A DNA stretch of 64,000 bases from Phytoactinopolyspora halotolerans (GCF_010550675.1 NZ_JAAGOA010000010.1:62001-126000); one strand, 5' to 3'; shown: positions 17,673 through 27,355, counted from the first letter of the stretch. Numbers and translations are program-made. Notes: generated by a model not told the origin, from the letters alone.

Positions 17673-18586
17673 CAGAGGGCACGACGCAGGCCATGACACG
17701 AGACACCGACGCCGCCGCCTCGCCGTCCCGCCGGCGCCGTTTCTCCTGGGCGCGCCGGTTCGCCCGGTCACGCTCCGCCCTGGTCGGCGCCGCCGGGCTC
17801 GTCCTGCTGATCATGCTGGCCGTCTTCGCGCCCTGGATCGCGCCGTTCGAGCCGAACGAGCAAGGCGCGCAGCACCTGCTCGGACCGTCTACCTCGCATC
17901 TGCTCGGCACCGATGAGCTGGGCCGGGACATCGCGTCCCGGGTCATCCACGGCACCCGGGCCTCGCTGGTGGTCGGATTCGGCGCGGCCGCGGTGGGCGC
18001 GCTGCTCGGTGTCCCGCTCGGCCTGGTCGCCGGCTACCTCGGCCGCTGGGCGGACACCATCGCGATGCGCCTGATCGACCTGCTGCTGGCGGTCCCGGGG
18101 ATCCTGCTGGCTCTGGTGATCATCACCATGCTCGGCCCCGGCCGGCTGAACCTCATCCTGGCCATCGGCATCGGGGCGATACCGGAGTTCGGCCGGCTGA
18201 CCCGGGCGGCGACGCTGGCGCTGCGCGAGCGCGACTTCGTCGTCGCCTCCCGGGGCATGGGCGCCTCCACGCCGGACACCATGTTCCGCACCGTGTTGCC
18301 GAACGTGCTCGGCCCGATCGTCGTCCAGCTGGTCGTCACCGCGTCGCTGGCCGTCGTCGTCGAGGCCGGCCTGAGCCTGCTCGGACTGGGGACGCCGCCA
18401 CCCGCACCGTCGTGGGGCGCGATGCTGCAAGACGCCCGCTCGTACCTGTACCAGAGCCCGTGGTACGGCGTCTTCCCCGGTCTGTGCCTCGCGCTCACCG
18501 TCTTCTGCCTGGACCGGATCGGCCGCGGGCTGCAGCTCGCAGTGGGCACGGCCATGACTGACGGCACCCGAGGGAGGACCGTGTAG
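17669..18586 (+). CDS. ABC transporter permease, DppC type
   Basis: 305 residues, start ATG overlapping the stop of the ATPase gene by four bases. An N-terminal region typical of DppC/OppC is present, with RSALVGAAGLVLL as the first membrane helix, then HLLGTDELGRDIASRVIHGTR and the EAA loop (RERDFVVASRGMGAS). About six membrane segments. It forms the inner-membrane channel with the following permease. No ribosome binding problem is seen; translation is probably coupled. Confidence 0.93.
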   Translation: MTEGTTQAMTRDTDAAASPSRRRRFSWARRFARSRSALVGAAGLVLLIMLAVFAPWIAPFEPNEQGAQHLLGPSTSHLLGTDELGRDIASRVIHGTRASLVVGFGAAAVGALLGVPLGLVAGYLGRWADTIAMRLIDLLLAVPGILLALVIITMLGPGRLNLILAIGIGAIPEFGRLTRAATLALRERDFVVASRGMGASTPDTMFRTVLPNVLGPIVVQLVVTASLAVVVEAGLSLLGLGTPPPAPSWGAMLQDARSYLYQSPWYGVFPGLCLALTVFCLDRIGRGLQLAVGTAMTDGTRGRTV

Positions 18587-19534
18587 ATGTACGCCTACCT
18601 CGTCCGCCGGATGCTTCAGTTCGGCGTCGTGCTCGTGCTCGGATCGATCGCCGTATGGGCCTTCGTCTACGCGCTTCCGGGCGACCCGGCGACGGTGCTC
18701 GCCGGACCGGACGCCTCCGACGCCGAGCTGGCCGCCACCCGCGACCGGCTGGGGCTGGACCGCTCCGTCGTCGAGCAGTACCTCTCCTGGCTCGGCAGCG
18801 CGCTCACCGGTGACCTGGGCACGTCGTACTACGCGGCACGGACGGTCACCGAGACCCTGGCCGACCACATCCCGGCGACGGTCCAGCTCGCCGTCGCCGC
18901 CATGGGGATCGCACTGCTGATCGCGGTGCCTGTCGGCACCGTGGTGGCGCTGAAGCCGCACTCGATCGCCGCCCGGGCGCTGCAGGGCTACCTGACTGCC
19001 GGACTGGCCATCCCGGCCTTCTGGCTCGGGCTGCTGCTGATCATCGCCTTCGCCGTCCAGCTGAATGCACTGCCGGCGGCCAGCGACTACGTACCGTTCT
19101 GGGAAGACCCCGGGCAAGCGCTGCGGCACACCATCCTGCCCGCACTCGGCATCGCGGTGCATGCCTCGACGGTGATCGCCCGGTTTCTCTCCACGTCGCT
19201 CAGCGAGGTCAGGGGCCGGGATTACATCCGCACCGCGCGGGCCAAGGGCGTACCGGAGCGCGACGTCGTCCGGCACCACGCGATGCGCAACGCCGCGCTG
19301 CCGACCATCACCATCGTCGGGATCCAGCTCGGAGCGTTCCTCGGCGGGACCGTCGTCATCGAGGCGGTGTTCAACTACCCGGGCCTCGGACGGCTGCTCT
19401 ACACGTCGATCGGCGAGCGGGATTACGCCGTCGTCCAAGGCGGCGTGCTGTTCGTCGTCGCCACCTTCCTCTGCCTCAACCTGCTGGTGGACGTGGTCTA
19501 CGCCTACCTCGATCCGCGCATCCGGCTGGCCTGA
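18587..19534 (+). CDS. ABC transporter permease, DppB type
   Basis: 315 residues. The ATG follows the previous stop codon without a gap and has GGGAGGACC upstream. DppB/OppB features are an N-terminal MYAYLVRRMLQ helix, the LGLDRSVVEQYLSWL segment, ALTGDLGTSY, and the EAA motif in RGRDYIRTARAKGVPERDV. Six membrane segments. It pairs with the DppC-type permease and is served by the fused ATPase. The order ATPase-C-B-binding protein is inverted compared with classic dpp operons. Confidence 0.93.
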   Translation: MYAYLVRRMLQFGVVLVLGSIAVWAFVYALPGDPATVLAGPDASDAELAATRDRLGLDRSVVEQYLSWLGSALTGDLGTSYYAARTVTETLADHIPATVQLAVAAMGIALLIAVPVGTVVALKPHSIAARALQGYLTAGLAIPAFWLGLLLIIAFAVQLNALPAASDYVPFWEDPGQALRHTILPALGIAVHASTVIARFLSTSLSEVRGRDYIRTARAKGVPERDVVRHHAMRNAALPTITIVGIQLGAFLGGTVVIEAVFNYPGLGRLLYTSIGERDYAVVQGGVLFVVATFLCLNLLVDVVYAYLDPRIRLA

Positions 19535-19584
19535 CCGGGCCTGCGAGACCGCGGCCCGGCACCCAACCCCTCAAGGAGACCGCC

Positions 19585-21177
19585 ATGGCTCACACACCAC
19601 CGCGCACGTCGCGTCCCTACCGCACGATGAGCCGCCGACGCCTGCTCCAGGCGTTCGGAGCCGCGGGCGCCGGCACACTCGCGGGAGTGCCGCTGCTCAC
19701 CGCCTGCGGCTCGGATGACGGTTCCGACTCCGGTTCCGGTTCCGACGGCGGTGCGGACGGCGCCGGCGGCCGGATCACCCTCGGCATCGCGAACATCATG
19801 CAGTTCGACCCGTACCTGACCAACACCGAGATCCATATCAACACCTTCTACACGTACCTGGTCGACTACGCCGGACCGGACGACTACACGGCGATCCCCA
19901 CCGGCGCGGAGAGCTGGGAGTTCGACGAGGGCCACACTTCGGTCACCATCGCCCTGCGAGCGGCGACGTACCACTCCGGCGACGCGGTGACCGCCGCCGA
20001 CGTCGTCGCCGGGGTGGAACGGGCGCAGGACCCGGAGGCGGCGTTCACCCTGGCGCAGCCGTCGGCGTTCATCGACTCGGCCACCGCCGTGGACGAACTC
20101 ACCGTCCGGCTGGACTTCGTCCGCCCCACTCCGGAAGAACTGGTGATCGACTGGATGTCCGCGTTCCCGCTGGTGCCTGCGGACAAGAACGATCCGCGGA
20201 CGCTGGAGAACGAACCGGCCGGGTCGGGGCCGTTCCTGCTGGAGTCCTTTCAGCGGGACCGGAGCCTGGTCCTCACGCGCAACCCGGACTTCTTCGACGA
20301 CGGCAAACCGTACCTGGACGAGGTGGAGTTCCGGTTCTTCCGGGACGAGGAGGCCCTCGTGTCGGCGCTGGAGTCCGGCGACGTCGACGGCGCCACCTAC
20401 CTGGCGCTGCGCAACGCCGAGCGGCTGCGCGACCGGTTCACCCTGGTGGAGAGTCCGGGCCGGATGGACCTGTTCTTCATGAACGGGTCCAAGCCGCCGT
20501 TCGACAACAAGGAGCTGCGGCAGGCCATCGCGCGTGCGATCGACCGGGAACGGATCATCGAGCAGGTCCGGTTCGGCCTGGGTGAACCCGTCTACACGGC
20601 ATTCATGCCGTCCTCCCCCGCATACGACTCGGCCTACCTGGATTCGCACGGATTCGACCTGGCGGCCGCCGAGCAGATGCTGCAGGCGTCGCGAGGGCCG
20701 ACGCGAGCGACGGCCGGTGTCGGCAACGAACCGGGGGCGATGGAGATCCTGCAGATCATCCAGGCCGACCTGGAGAAGATCGGCTTCGAGCTGACCATCG
20801 AGCCGATGGAGCAGACCACATTCCTTGAGGAACTCTTCGCGAGCAACCTGGAGTGCTGTGTCGCGGCGCAGCCGAACAACATGCAGAGCCCGTCGCTGAT
20901 CGCGCGGGGCCGGCAGATGCTGCCCAGCACGGACAACGTCATGATGGGCGACAACGTGCCGGATGCCTATGTCGAGGCCGTCGAGGCGACGCAGAGCGCG
21001 GTCAGCGAGGACGAGCAAGCCACGGCGTACGCGCGGCTGAACGAGGTGCTCGTCGACGAGGCGTGGGCGGTCGGCATCTCCACCCGGCCGTCGCTCTCCG
21101 CGCTCACCGACGGCATCGAAGGTCTCACCGTCGACCCGCGGGACTTCCTGGTCCTCACCGAGACGCTGCGGACGTGA
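19585..21177 (+). CDS. Tat-exported lipoprotein, family 5 extracellular solute-binding protein
   Basis: 530 residues; strong AAGGAG upstream. The leader has SRRRLLQAFG (Tat-like) and ends in a lipobox LLTAC, then a Ser/Asp/Gly-rich linker, so the mature protein is probably anchored to the outer face of the membrane. The body follows the SBP_bac_5 (DppA/OppA) pattern, with AATYHSGDAVTAADVVAG near residue 130 and the ELRQAIARAIDRE segment near residue 310. It delivers substrate to the two permeases. Family members bind peptides, but related actinobacterial transporters take up sialic acid, which would match the nanA-like gene that follows. Confidence 0.92.
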   Translation: MAHTPPRTSRPYRTMSRRRLLQAFGAAGAGTLAGVPLLTACGSDDGSDSGSGSDGGADGAGGRITLGIANIMQFDPYLTNTEIHINTFYTYLVDYAGPDDYTAIPTGAESWEFDEGHTSVTIALRAATYHSGDAVTAADVVAGVERAQDPEAAFTLAQPSAFIDSATAVDELTVRLDFVRPTPEELVIDWMSAFPLVPADKNDPRTLENEPAGSGPFLLESFQRDRSLVLTRNPDFFDDGKPYLDEVEFRFFRDEEALVSALESGDVDGATYLALRNAERLRDRFTLVESPGRMDLFFMNGSKPPFDNKELRQAIARAIDRERIIEQVRFGLGEPVYTAFMPSSPAYDSAYLDSHGFDLAAAEQMLQASRGPTRATAGVGNEPGAMEILQIIQADLEKIGFELTIEPMEQTTFLEELFASNLECCVAAQPNNMQSPSLIARGRQMLPSTDNVMMGDNVPDAYVEAVEATQSAVSEDEQATAYARLNEVLVDEAWAVGISTRPSLSALTDGIEGLTVDPRDFLVLTETLRT

Positions 21178-21256
21178 CCGGTCCTGGGGACGTGACCGAG
21201 GCCCGCCGCGACGACGCCCGTTCGTCTACCCCTTCTCACCAGCAGAAAGGCCCTGC

Positions 21257-22192
21257 ATGAACACCGTGGACTACACCGCCGAACGCCCAGGCGTGGCCCT
21301 CCTGACCGCTGTCTTCACCCCGTTCGACGACGACGGGCGCCTCGCCCTGGACCGGGTCGAGGCGCAGGCGAAGGCGCTGGCCGAGTGGGATTGCCCGGCG
21401 GTGTTCGTCGCCGGCACCGCGGGCGAAGGAGCGTCGTTGAGCGTGGCGGAGCGCAAGGATCTGGTGGAGCGATGGTGTGAGGTGGCCGGAGGGCAGCTGG
21501 ACGTCATCGTGCACGTGGGCCATACCAGTCTCGCGGAGGCACGCCGGCTGGCCGCCCACGCGCAAGCGTCCGGCGCACGGGCCATCGCCTCCGTGGCGCC
21601 GTACTTCCACCGCCCAGGCGACGTGGAGGCGCTGGTGAGCTTCTGTGCGGACATCGCCGACGCCGCGCCGACGCTGCCGTTCACGTACTACCACATCCCC
21701 GGCGCCACCGGTGTGCACCTGCGCGCCAGCGACGTCTTGGTCGCCGCCCGGGACCGCATCCCCACCTTCGCCGGGATCAAGTACGCGCACAGCGATCTCA
21801 CCGATCTGCAGCGCTGCCTGGAACTGGCGGACAGTCGGCACGAGGTGTTCGTCGGCGCGGCCAAGCTGCTGCTCGCGTCGATCGGGATCGGTGCCCGGGC
21901 GGCGATCGGCTCGGTGTACAACTTCGCAGCACCGCTGTATCGGCGCATGCTGGACCACATTGAGAAGGGCGAGCGACGAGAAGCGCAGCGCTGCCAATAC
22001 CTGGCCCAGCAAGCCATCGACATCGTCGCCGGCTACGGAGGCGAGCTCCCGGGTTTCAAGGCCGCCACCAAACTCACCGGTCTGGACTGTGGGCCATGCC
22101 GATCCCCGCTCCGCTCGCCCGACGAGCACGGGCTCGAACTGATGCGTGCCGACCTCGAGCGGGTCGGCTTCCTCGAGCCGCGTGATCGCTGA
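21257..22192 (+). CDS. nanA: N-acetylneuraminate lyase-like aldolase (DapA/NAL family)
   Basis: 311 residues. Class I aldolase of the DHDPS/NAL superfamily: AGTAGEGASL (the GxxGE substrate loop), catalytic Tyr in TYYHIPGATGV (Y144/Y145) and Schiff-base K175 in GIKYAHSD. The YYxIPxxTGV pattern, the FxGIK(Y/F)xxxDLxDxxxC run and GSVYNFAAPLY match neuraminate lyases better than dihydrodipicolinate synthases. It would split Neu5Ac into ManNAc and pyruvate in the cytoplasm. It follows the binding-protein gene by 79 bases and has AGAAAGG upstream. No nanE, nanK or nagAB is in the window, so the rest of the pathway must be elsewhere. Confidence 0.82.
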   Translation: MNTVDYTAERPGVALLTAVFTPFDDDGRLALDRVEAQAKALAEWDCPAVFVAGTAGEGASLSVAERKDLVERWCEVAGGQLDVIVHVGHTSLAEARRLAAHAQASGARAIASVAPYFHRPGDVEALVSFCADIADAAPTLPFTYYHIPGATGVHLRASDVLVAARDRIPTFAGIKYAHSDLTDLQRCLELADSRHEVFVGAAKLLLASIGIGARAAIGSVYNFAAPLYRRMLDHIEKGERREAQRCQYLAQQAIDIVAGYGGELPGFKAATKLTGLDCGPCRSPLRSPDEHGLELMRADLERVGFLEPRDR

Positions 22193-22319
22193 CACGCTCA
22201 CCCGACGGCGTCGCTGAAAATGTTCCTCAGACATTCCCCGGAAGTTCACGAGGGCCGGTTGTGACGGCCGGTCGCTGGTGTCGCATGATCATCGTCGATC
22301 GGTTGTCAACGGAGGGACC

Positions 22320-23909
22320 ATGACGACAGCACCTCGCCGTCCCAATGTGCTGGTGATCCAGGCCGACCAGTTTCGCTGGGACTGCCTGGGCGCCGCCGGC
22401 AATCCGGACGTGCAGACACCGAATCTGGATCGGCTCGCCGCTGACGGAGCGCTGTTCACCAACGCGTTCTGTCCGTTGCCGGTGTGCACGCCGTCGCGGT
22501 ACTCGATGCTGTCCGGGCTCTACGTCCATCAGCACGGCGCGTGGACGAATCACAGCACGCTGCCGCCGGCACTGGACACGTTCCCCAGGTCGCTGCGACG
22601 AGCCGGCTATCGCACCGCCGCCGTCGGCAAGATGCATTTCACTCCCACGTATCTCGACGTCGGCTACGACCACATGGCGCTGGCCGAGCAGCACGGTCCC
22701 GGCCGTTACCACGACGACTACCACCGCGAGCTGCGCGAGGCCGGGCTCGCACCGGTGCTGGATCTACTCGACCAGGAAGAACACCTGCGTACACAGGCAC
22801 CGGCGTCGTATTGGGAGACATACGGGTCCGGGCGCTCTGACCTGCCGGAGGAGTGGCATTCGACCACCTGGATCGGCGAGCGCGCGGTGCAGGAGCTGAA
22901 AGGCTGGACCGATTCCGGCAGCCACCTGTTGCATGTGTCCTTCGTCAAGCCGCACCACCCGTTCGACCCGCCGGCGGGATGGGATGAGATGTACCACCCG
23001 GACGACCTGAGCCCGCTGCCCGGCTGGACCGAGCGGGTACCGGAAGCTGACCGCGGACACCAGCACGGCTACTTCGACTACGGCGGACTGACCGAGCCGG
23101 TCCTGCGGCGCGTGATGGCGCATTACTACGCGACCATCAGCCAGCTCGACCACCAGATCGGCCGTCTCCTCGACCAGCTTCAGGCCTCCGGTCTCTACGA
23201 CGACACGCTGATCGTCTTCACCTCGGACCATGGCGAGTATCTCGGGTTTCACCACCTGTTGTTGAAATGGGGGCCGATGTACGATCCGGTGGCGAAGGTG
23301 CCGCTGATCGTGAAGTTCCCGGTCGGCAGCACCGGGACGTCCCGCCGCGCGGAGGTCGACGACGCGCTGATCTCGCTGGTCGACATCGCCCCGACGGTGC
23401 TGTCCGCGTGCGGCGTCGCACCAGCCCAGCCGCTGCCCGGACTCGACCTGGCCGAGCCGAGGGTGGTGCGGCGCTGCGTCTTCGCGGAGAACCGGACCGG
23501 TGACGGAATCGTGTTCATGGCGCGCAGCGCCACGCACAAGCTGCTGCTGCACTCCGGCGTCAGCGGTGCTCTCACCGACGCCGCGTCCGCCGGCACGCCA
23601 GCCGGTGTGCATGGGCTTTCACCGGCCACTACCTCCGCCGCTGCGCGGGGCTCCCGGGACGCCCTGTACGCGTTGATGACCGACCCGTTCGAGCTGCACA
23701 ATCGGATCGACGACCACGCCCATGCCGATCAAGCCGAGCACCTGCGCTCCGAGCTGGCGAACTGGATGCTCTTCGAGACGCCGACCCCGACGTACCTGGA
23801 CGAGAACGCCCCACAGATCGACGCCGAGAACGTGCCACCCGAAGATCAGACAGCGCTGGCCGACCACCGCACCTATTTCGAGTCGAAGGCCACCGGCCAG
23901 TCCTCATAG
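22320..23909 (+). CDS. Type I sulfatase
   Basis: 529 residues from the ATG at 22320, set by GGAGGG just upstream. Alkaline-phosphatase-fold sulfatase: NVLVIQADQFRWDCLG (metal-binding Asp pair), the formylglycine motif C56-TPSR, AAVGKMHF, and TSDHGEYLGFHHLLLKWG. C56 needs a formylglycine-generating enzyme, not present here. No signal peptide is seen, so it acts in the cytoplasm or is exported by an unseen route. Its position after nanA suggests removal of sulfate from imported or host-type sialylated glycans, but this is inference. The nan operator motif is not found in the 127-base gap before it. Confidence 0.87.
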   Translation: MTTAPRRPNVLVIQADQFRWDCLGAAGNPDVQTPNLDRLAADGALFTNAFCPLPVCTPSRYSMLSGLYVHQHGAWTNHSTLPPALDTFPRSLRRAGYRTAAVGKMHFTPTYLDVGYDHMALAEQHGPGRYHDDYHRELREAGLAPVLDLLDQEEHLRTQAPASYWETYGSGRSDLPEEWHSTTWIGERAVQELKGWTDSGSHLLHVSFVKPHHPFDPPAGWDEMYHPDDLSPLPGWTERVPEADRGHQHGYFDYGGLTEPVLRRVMAHYYATISQLDHQIGRLLDQLQASGLYDDTLIVFTSDHGEYLGFHHLLLKWGPMYDPVAKVPLIVKFPVGSTGTSRRAEVDDALISLVDIAPTVLSACGVAPAQPLPGLDLAEPRVVRRCVFAENRTGDGIVFMARSATHKLLLHSGVSGALTDAASAGTPAGVHGLSPATTSAAARGSRDALYALMTDPFELHNRIDDHAHADQAEHLRSELANWMLFETPTPTYLDENAPQIDAENVPPEDQTALADHRTYFESKATGQSS

Positions 23910-23962
23910 ACTCCCGCGGCACGACCGATCCGTGAAGACCGCCAGAATTTCCTTCCCATCCA

Positions 23963-23990
23963 GGCAACCGTCCGCCGTACCTAGGCGTCT
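23963..23990 (+). promoter_or_regulatory. Possible ECF-type promoter upstream of the haloperoxidase-like gene
   Basis: GGCAACC at 23963-23969, 16 bases, then CGTCT at 23986-23990 has the look of an ECF sigma -35/-10 pair. A hairpin (CGCACCC/GGGTGCG, 24002-24020) follows in the leader. The match was found by eye and could be chance. Confidence 0.3.
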
Positions 23991-24039
23991 TTAGCGGTAA
24001 GCGCACCCTACGGGGGTGCGGTAGCGCCTTGGGGGCAGC

Positions 24040-25404
24040 ATGGACGCCGCTTTCAGCCGCAGCTCATCGGGATCTGGTAACGGTACCCGGGTATCGCGTA
24101 GGGCAGCACTGCTGGGCGGGCTCGGTGGTGTGGTCCTCGGTGCGACGCCGTTGACGGGCGCCGCGGGCGGCACATCCGCGGGCGACCCGAGCCGCCAACC
24201 GCCGGACACGGCCAATGCCTGGATGGCGGCCGTCTACGACGTCGTCTGGCCGGAGGACCTCACGCCGACCAACGCAGCGCGGGTCTACAACTACATCGCC
24301 ATCGCCATGTACGAGGCCGTCGTGCCGGGCACCCAGCACCTGCGCTCACTCGGTGGCCAATTGTCCGGGCTCGGCCGGCTGCCCAAGCCGCCGTCGGGCC
24401 GGCTGGACTGGCCGGCTGTGCTCACCGGCAGCGTGTCGACGGTCGCGGACCATCTCTTCACGGACGCGTCCGAGACATCGAAGGAGCTCTTGGCCCGCAC
24501 GTTCGCGAGCCAGGTGGGTGCGCGCAAGGCCGCCGGAACGCCCAAGGGCGTACTCACGAACTCGTTGGATCACGGACGACGCATCGGCCGCGCCCTGACC
24601 GAGTGGATCGCCGACGACGGGTACGACGGCATCGCCGGGCGCACCTACACACCGCCCGAGGGCCCCGACAAGTGGCAGCCGACACCGCCGAACTACCGCT
24701 CCGCCGTCGAACCGTACTGGTCGCAGATCCGCCCGATGATCCTCCGCGACGCCGCCGAGATCGTGCCGGATCCGCACCTGCCGTTCTCCGCGGACGAGGG
24801 CTCAGACTTCTGGGAACAGGCGATGACGGTCTACCGCACCGCCCAGGAGCTCACCGACGAGCAGCGGGCCATCGCCCGTTTCTGGACCGACAACCCCCTG
24901 CTCTCCGGCCTGCCATCCGGCCACTGGATGCTGATCGCCTCGCAGGTCTCCGATCGCGACGGCTTGTCGCTCACGGACACCGTGGAGGCCTACGCCCGGC
25001 TCGGAGTGGCCCTGCACGACGCGTTCCTCAACTGTTGGACCTGGAAGTACCGCCTCAACCTGCTCCGGCCGGTGACGTACGTGCGTCGCTACATCGACCC
25101 GGAGTGGAACACCTTCGTCAACTCGCCACAGTTCCCTGAGTACACCTCGGGCCACTCGGTCGCATCGCGCGCCGCAGCAACGGTCCTGACCGACCTGCTT
25201 GGCAGCCGCGCATTCGTCGACGACAGCCACGCGCCCAGGGGCATGCCGGCGCGAAGTTTCACGTCGTTCATGGAGGCGGCCGACGAGGCGGCTCAGTCCC
25301 GGCTCTACGGCAACATCCACTATCCGATGGGCATCGAGGCCGGCAAGGTCCAGGGCGACCGGATCGGCGCCCTCGTCATCGAGCGGCTGCGCACTCGTCG
25401 CTGA
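24040..25404 (+). CDS. Tat-exported vanadium-dependent haloperoxidase-like protein (PAP2 superfamily)
   Basis: 454 residues. The N-terminus has VSRRAALLGGLGGVVLG, a Tat-type signal. The C-terminal half carries the vanadate/phosphate site of the PAP2 superfamily: K and R in WKYRLNLLRPVTYV, then FPEYTSGHSVASRAAATVL, and R...H in SRLYGNIHYPMGIEAG. The spacing fits vanadium haloperoxidase-related proteins. It may oxidise halides or act as an acid phosphatase; the family contains both and the sequence does not decide. The following secreted protein gene is only 94 bases away. Confidence 0.83.
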   Translation: MDAAFSRSSSGSGNGTRVSRRAALLGGLGGVVLGATPLTGAAGGTSAGDPSRQPPDTANAWMAAVYDVVWPEDLTPTNAARVYNYIAIAMYEAVVPGTQHLRSLGGQLSGLGRLPKPPSGRLDWPAVLTGSVSTVADHLFTDASETSKELLARTFASQVGARKAAGTPKGVLTNSLDHGRRIGRALTEWIADDGYDGIAGRTYTPPEGPDKWQPTPPNYRSAVEPYWSQIRPMILRDAAEIVPDPHLPFSADEGSDFWEQAMTVYRTAQELTDEQRAIARFWTDNPLLSGLPSGHWMLIASQVSDRDGLSLTDTVEAYARLGVALHDAFLNCWTWKYRLNLLRPVTYVRRYIDPEWNTFVNSPQFPEYTSGHSVASRAAATVLTDLLGSRAFVDDSHAPRGMPARSFTSFMEAADEAAQSRLYGNIHYPMGIEAGKVQGDRIGALVIERLRTRR

Positions 25405-25498
25405 CGATTTCCTCTTCCGGTGCAGCGATCCCGCGGCACCGCACCCGTCCCGGCGACCGGTCTATGGGGCCGGCGCCTGTTTCTCAAGGAGGACTGGC

Positions 25499-26179
25499 AT
25501 GGTTGGTATGGCTGGAAGGCGGTGGGCCGCGGTTGCGGGTCTGACCATCGCACCCCTGATCGCGGTCTCGGTGGCAGCCCCGGCGCAGGCGGGTGAGTCG
25601 TGGACCTACCGGGCGTCGGGCGCGAACGCCTCCACGCAGTGGATCGAGATGGGCACGTTGCCGGGCGGCGTTCCGGGCAACGCACACGTGGGCTACCTGG
25701 AGGTGTATACGTCGTCGTACGTGGACGTCTACGGCGACGTCGCGGACTGGACGTGCCCCGAGGGCGAGCTGCCCCCGGACGGCGGCGGCCCGCACGCGGA
25801 GGACGAAGAGCCCGAGACGAACTGCGAGTTCGAGGGTTTCCGATCCATATCCGGTGGCGACGTCGAGTTCACGATGGATCGCAAGCTCGACACGGCTCGG
25901 CTCACCGGGACGTTGATCGTCGAGAACCACGAGACAGGCGAGGGTGCCGCCCCACCTGTCGATATCACGTGGACCGGCGTCGGCGACACCGCCAAGTCCA
26001 CCGAGACGTCCAGGTACACCGAGGGCGGAGTCCGGTACCAGTCGCGATACACGTCGATGTCCCGCAACGCGCAGGTCGACGGGTTCATCGGCGCGATGGG
26101 CTTCACCGACGACCCCGACGACCAGTCGACGGCCTATATGAGCCGGTACACCGTCCACGACCGTTCGGTGAGCCGGTAG
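25499..26179 (+). CDS. Secreted protein of unknown function
   Basis: 226 residues, ATG behind CAAGGAGG. A clear Sec signal peptide (RRWAAVAGLTIAPLIAVSVAAPAQA) is cleaved after AQA. The mature part is acidic, probably beta-rich, and contains two Cys (DWTCPEGE and ETNCEFEG) that could form a disulfide around a Pro/Gly/Glu-rich loop. I recognise no domain. It lies downstream of the haloperoxidase-like gene and just upstream of the IS element; the element begins 43 bases past its stop. Confidence 0.8.
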   Translation: MVGMAGRRWAAVAGLTIAPLIAVSVAAPAQAGESWTYRASGANASTQWIEMGTLPGGVPGNAHVGYLEVYTSSYVDVYGDVADWTCPEGELPPDGGGPHAEDEEPETNCEFEGFRSISGGDVEFTMDRKLDTARLTGTLIVENHETGEGAAPPVDITWTGVGDTAKSTETSRYTEGGVRYQSRYTSMSRNAQVDGFIGAMGFTDDPDDQSTAYMSRYTVHDRSVSR

Positions 26180-26229
26180 CCCCGACCCCGATCCCCCGAC
26201 GTCAGCACGCCCGCCACTAAATGAATGTC

Positions 26230-26244
26230 ATGAAGCCGGGGGCC
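26230..26244 (+). repeat. Left subterminal inverted repeat of the IS element
   Basis: ATGAAGCCGGGGGCC, the exact reverse complement of 27721-27735. Confidence 0.88.
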
Positions 26245-26305
26245 TCCCCCCGGTAGCACGCTAGAGGTATGTAGCGCGTGCGTTCCGAAAGGAGGCCTGG
26301 TTTCA

Positions 26306-27355
26306 ATGTTGCACGTAGGGCTGGATCTGTCGCGTAGCAAGGTGGATGTCCATGTGATGGATGCCGCTGGGGATGAGTTGTGGTCGACAGCGGTGTCCCC
26401 GGATGCGCAGTCGTTGAGGTCGCTGGCGGCTCGGGTGGCGCGTTATGACGAGCCGGATGAGCCGGTGTGCGCGGTGATCGAGTCGATGAACGGGACTCGG
26501 CAGGTGCGTGATGATTTGACCGCGTCGGGATGGGTGGTGGAGATCGCCGACGCGGCGAAGGTGAAAGGGATGGCTCCGCTGGCGTGTAAGACCGACGAGA
26601 TCGATGCGTGGGTGTTGGCGGAGCTGTCACGACGGGATCTGGTGCCGGCGATCTGGTTACCGCCGATGCCGGTGCGCCAGGCGCGGGAGCTGGCCCGGTT
26701 CAGGCTGCATCTGGTCAAGCATCGCACCATGGTGAAGAACCGGGTGCACTCGGCGTTGATCGCGTTCGGACACCGGTGTCCGGTGTCGGATCTGTTCGGG
26801 GTTGAGGGCCGGCGGTTGCTGCAGCAGCTGGCGTTGCCCGAGCCGTGGGCGGACACGACCGCGACGGCGTTGGCGTTGCATGACCGGTTGGACGAGGAGA
26901 TTCTCGGTCTGGAGCGGCAGCTGCGGCGGGCAGGGGCTGAACATGCCTATGTGCCCCGGTTGATGACCGCGCCGGGCATCGGGCCGGTGCTCGGCTACAC
27001 CATCGCCGCAGAGATCGGCGACATCACCCGGTTTCCCACCCCGAGGAAGTTCGTCGGCTACACCGGGCTGTGCCCGAAGGTGTATCAGTCCGGGAACCTC
27101 GACCGGCGTGGCCCGTTGACCAAGAACGGACCGAGATATCTGCGGTGGGCGTTGATCGAGGCTGCCGTGCACGCCGCCGCGCACCCGCTGTACAAGCCCC
27201 GCTACCAGCACACCAAGAAACGACTCGGGAAACACCGCGGTCCCAAGATCGCCCGGATCGTCGTCGCCCGCGAGCTGGCGACCGCGATCTGGCACATGCT
27301 CACCAAGAACGAAGACTTCGCTCCGGCAGGCGCCACACATGATCTGGCCGCATGA
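26306..27355 (+). CDS. IS110-family transposase
   Basis: 349 residues, ATG preceded by AAAGGAGG. N-terminal RuvC-like DEDD domain: D7 in VGLDLSRSK, E in VIESMNGT, and DEIDAWVLAEL carrying the last Asp residues. C-terminal Tnp_20 domain with the helix-hairpin-helix-like APGIGPVLGYTIAAEIGD, FVGYTGLCPKVYQSG (catalytic Ser region) and GPLTKNGPRYLRWALIEA. The frame is intact, so the element may be active. Codons are visibly less C-ended than in neighbours (many G- and T-ended codons), which fits recent acquisition. Confidence 0.95.
   Translation: MLHVGLDLSRSKVDVHVMDAAGDELWSTAVSPDAQSLRSLAARVARYDEPDEPVCAVIESMNGTRQVRDDLTASGWVVEIADAAKVKGMAPLACKTDEIDAWVLAELSRRDLVPAIWLPPMPVRQARELARFRLHLVKHRTMVKNRVHSALIAFGHRCPVSDLFGVEGRRLLQQLALPEPWADTTATALALHDRLDEEILGLERQLRRAGAEHAYVPRLMTAPGIGPVLGYTIAAEIGDITRFPTPRKFVGYTGLCPKVYQSGNLDRRGPLTKNGPRYLRWALIEAAVHAAAHPLYKPRYQHTKKRLGKHRGPKIARIVVARELATAIWHMLTKNEDFAPAGATHDLAA

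Noticed and set aside
21257-22192. Dihydrodipicolinate synthase for lysine synthesis
   Set aside because: The Tyr-Tyr-His-Ile-Pro/TGV motif and the DLxDxxxC and GSVYN segments fit neuraminate lyases better, and it follows an uptake operon rather than lysine genes.
26306-27355. Programmed frameshift in the transposase
   Set aside because: The gene is a single intact frame from start to stop; none is needed.
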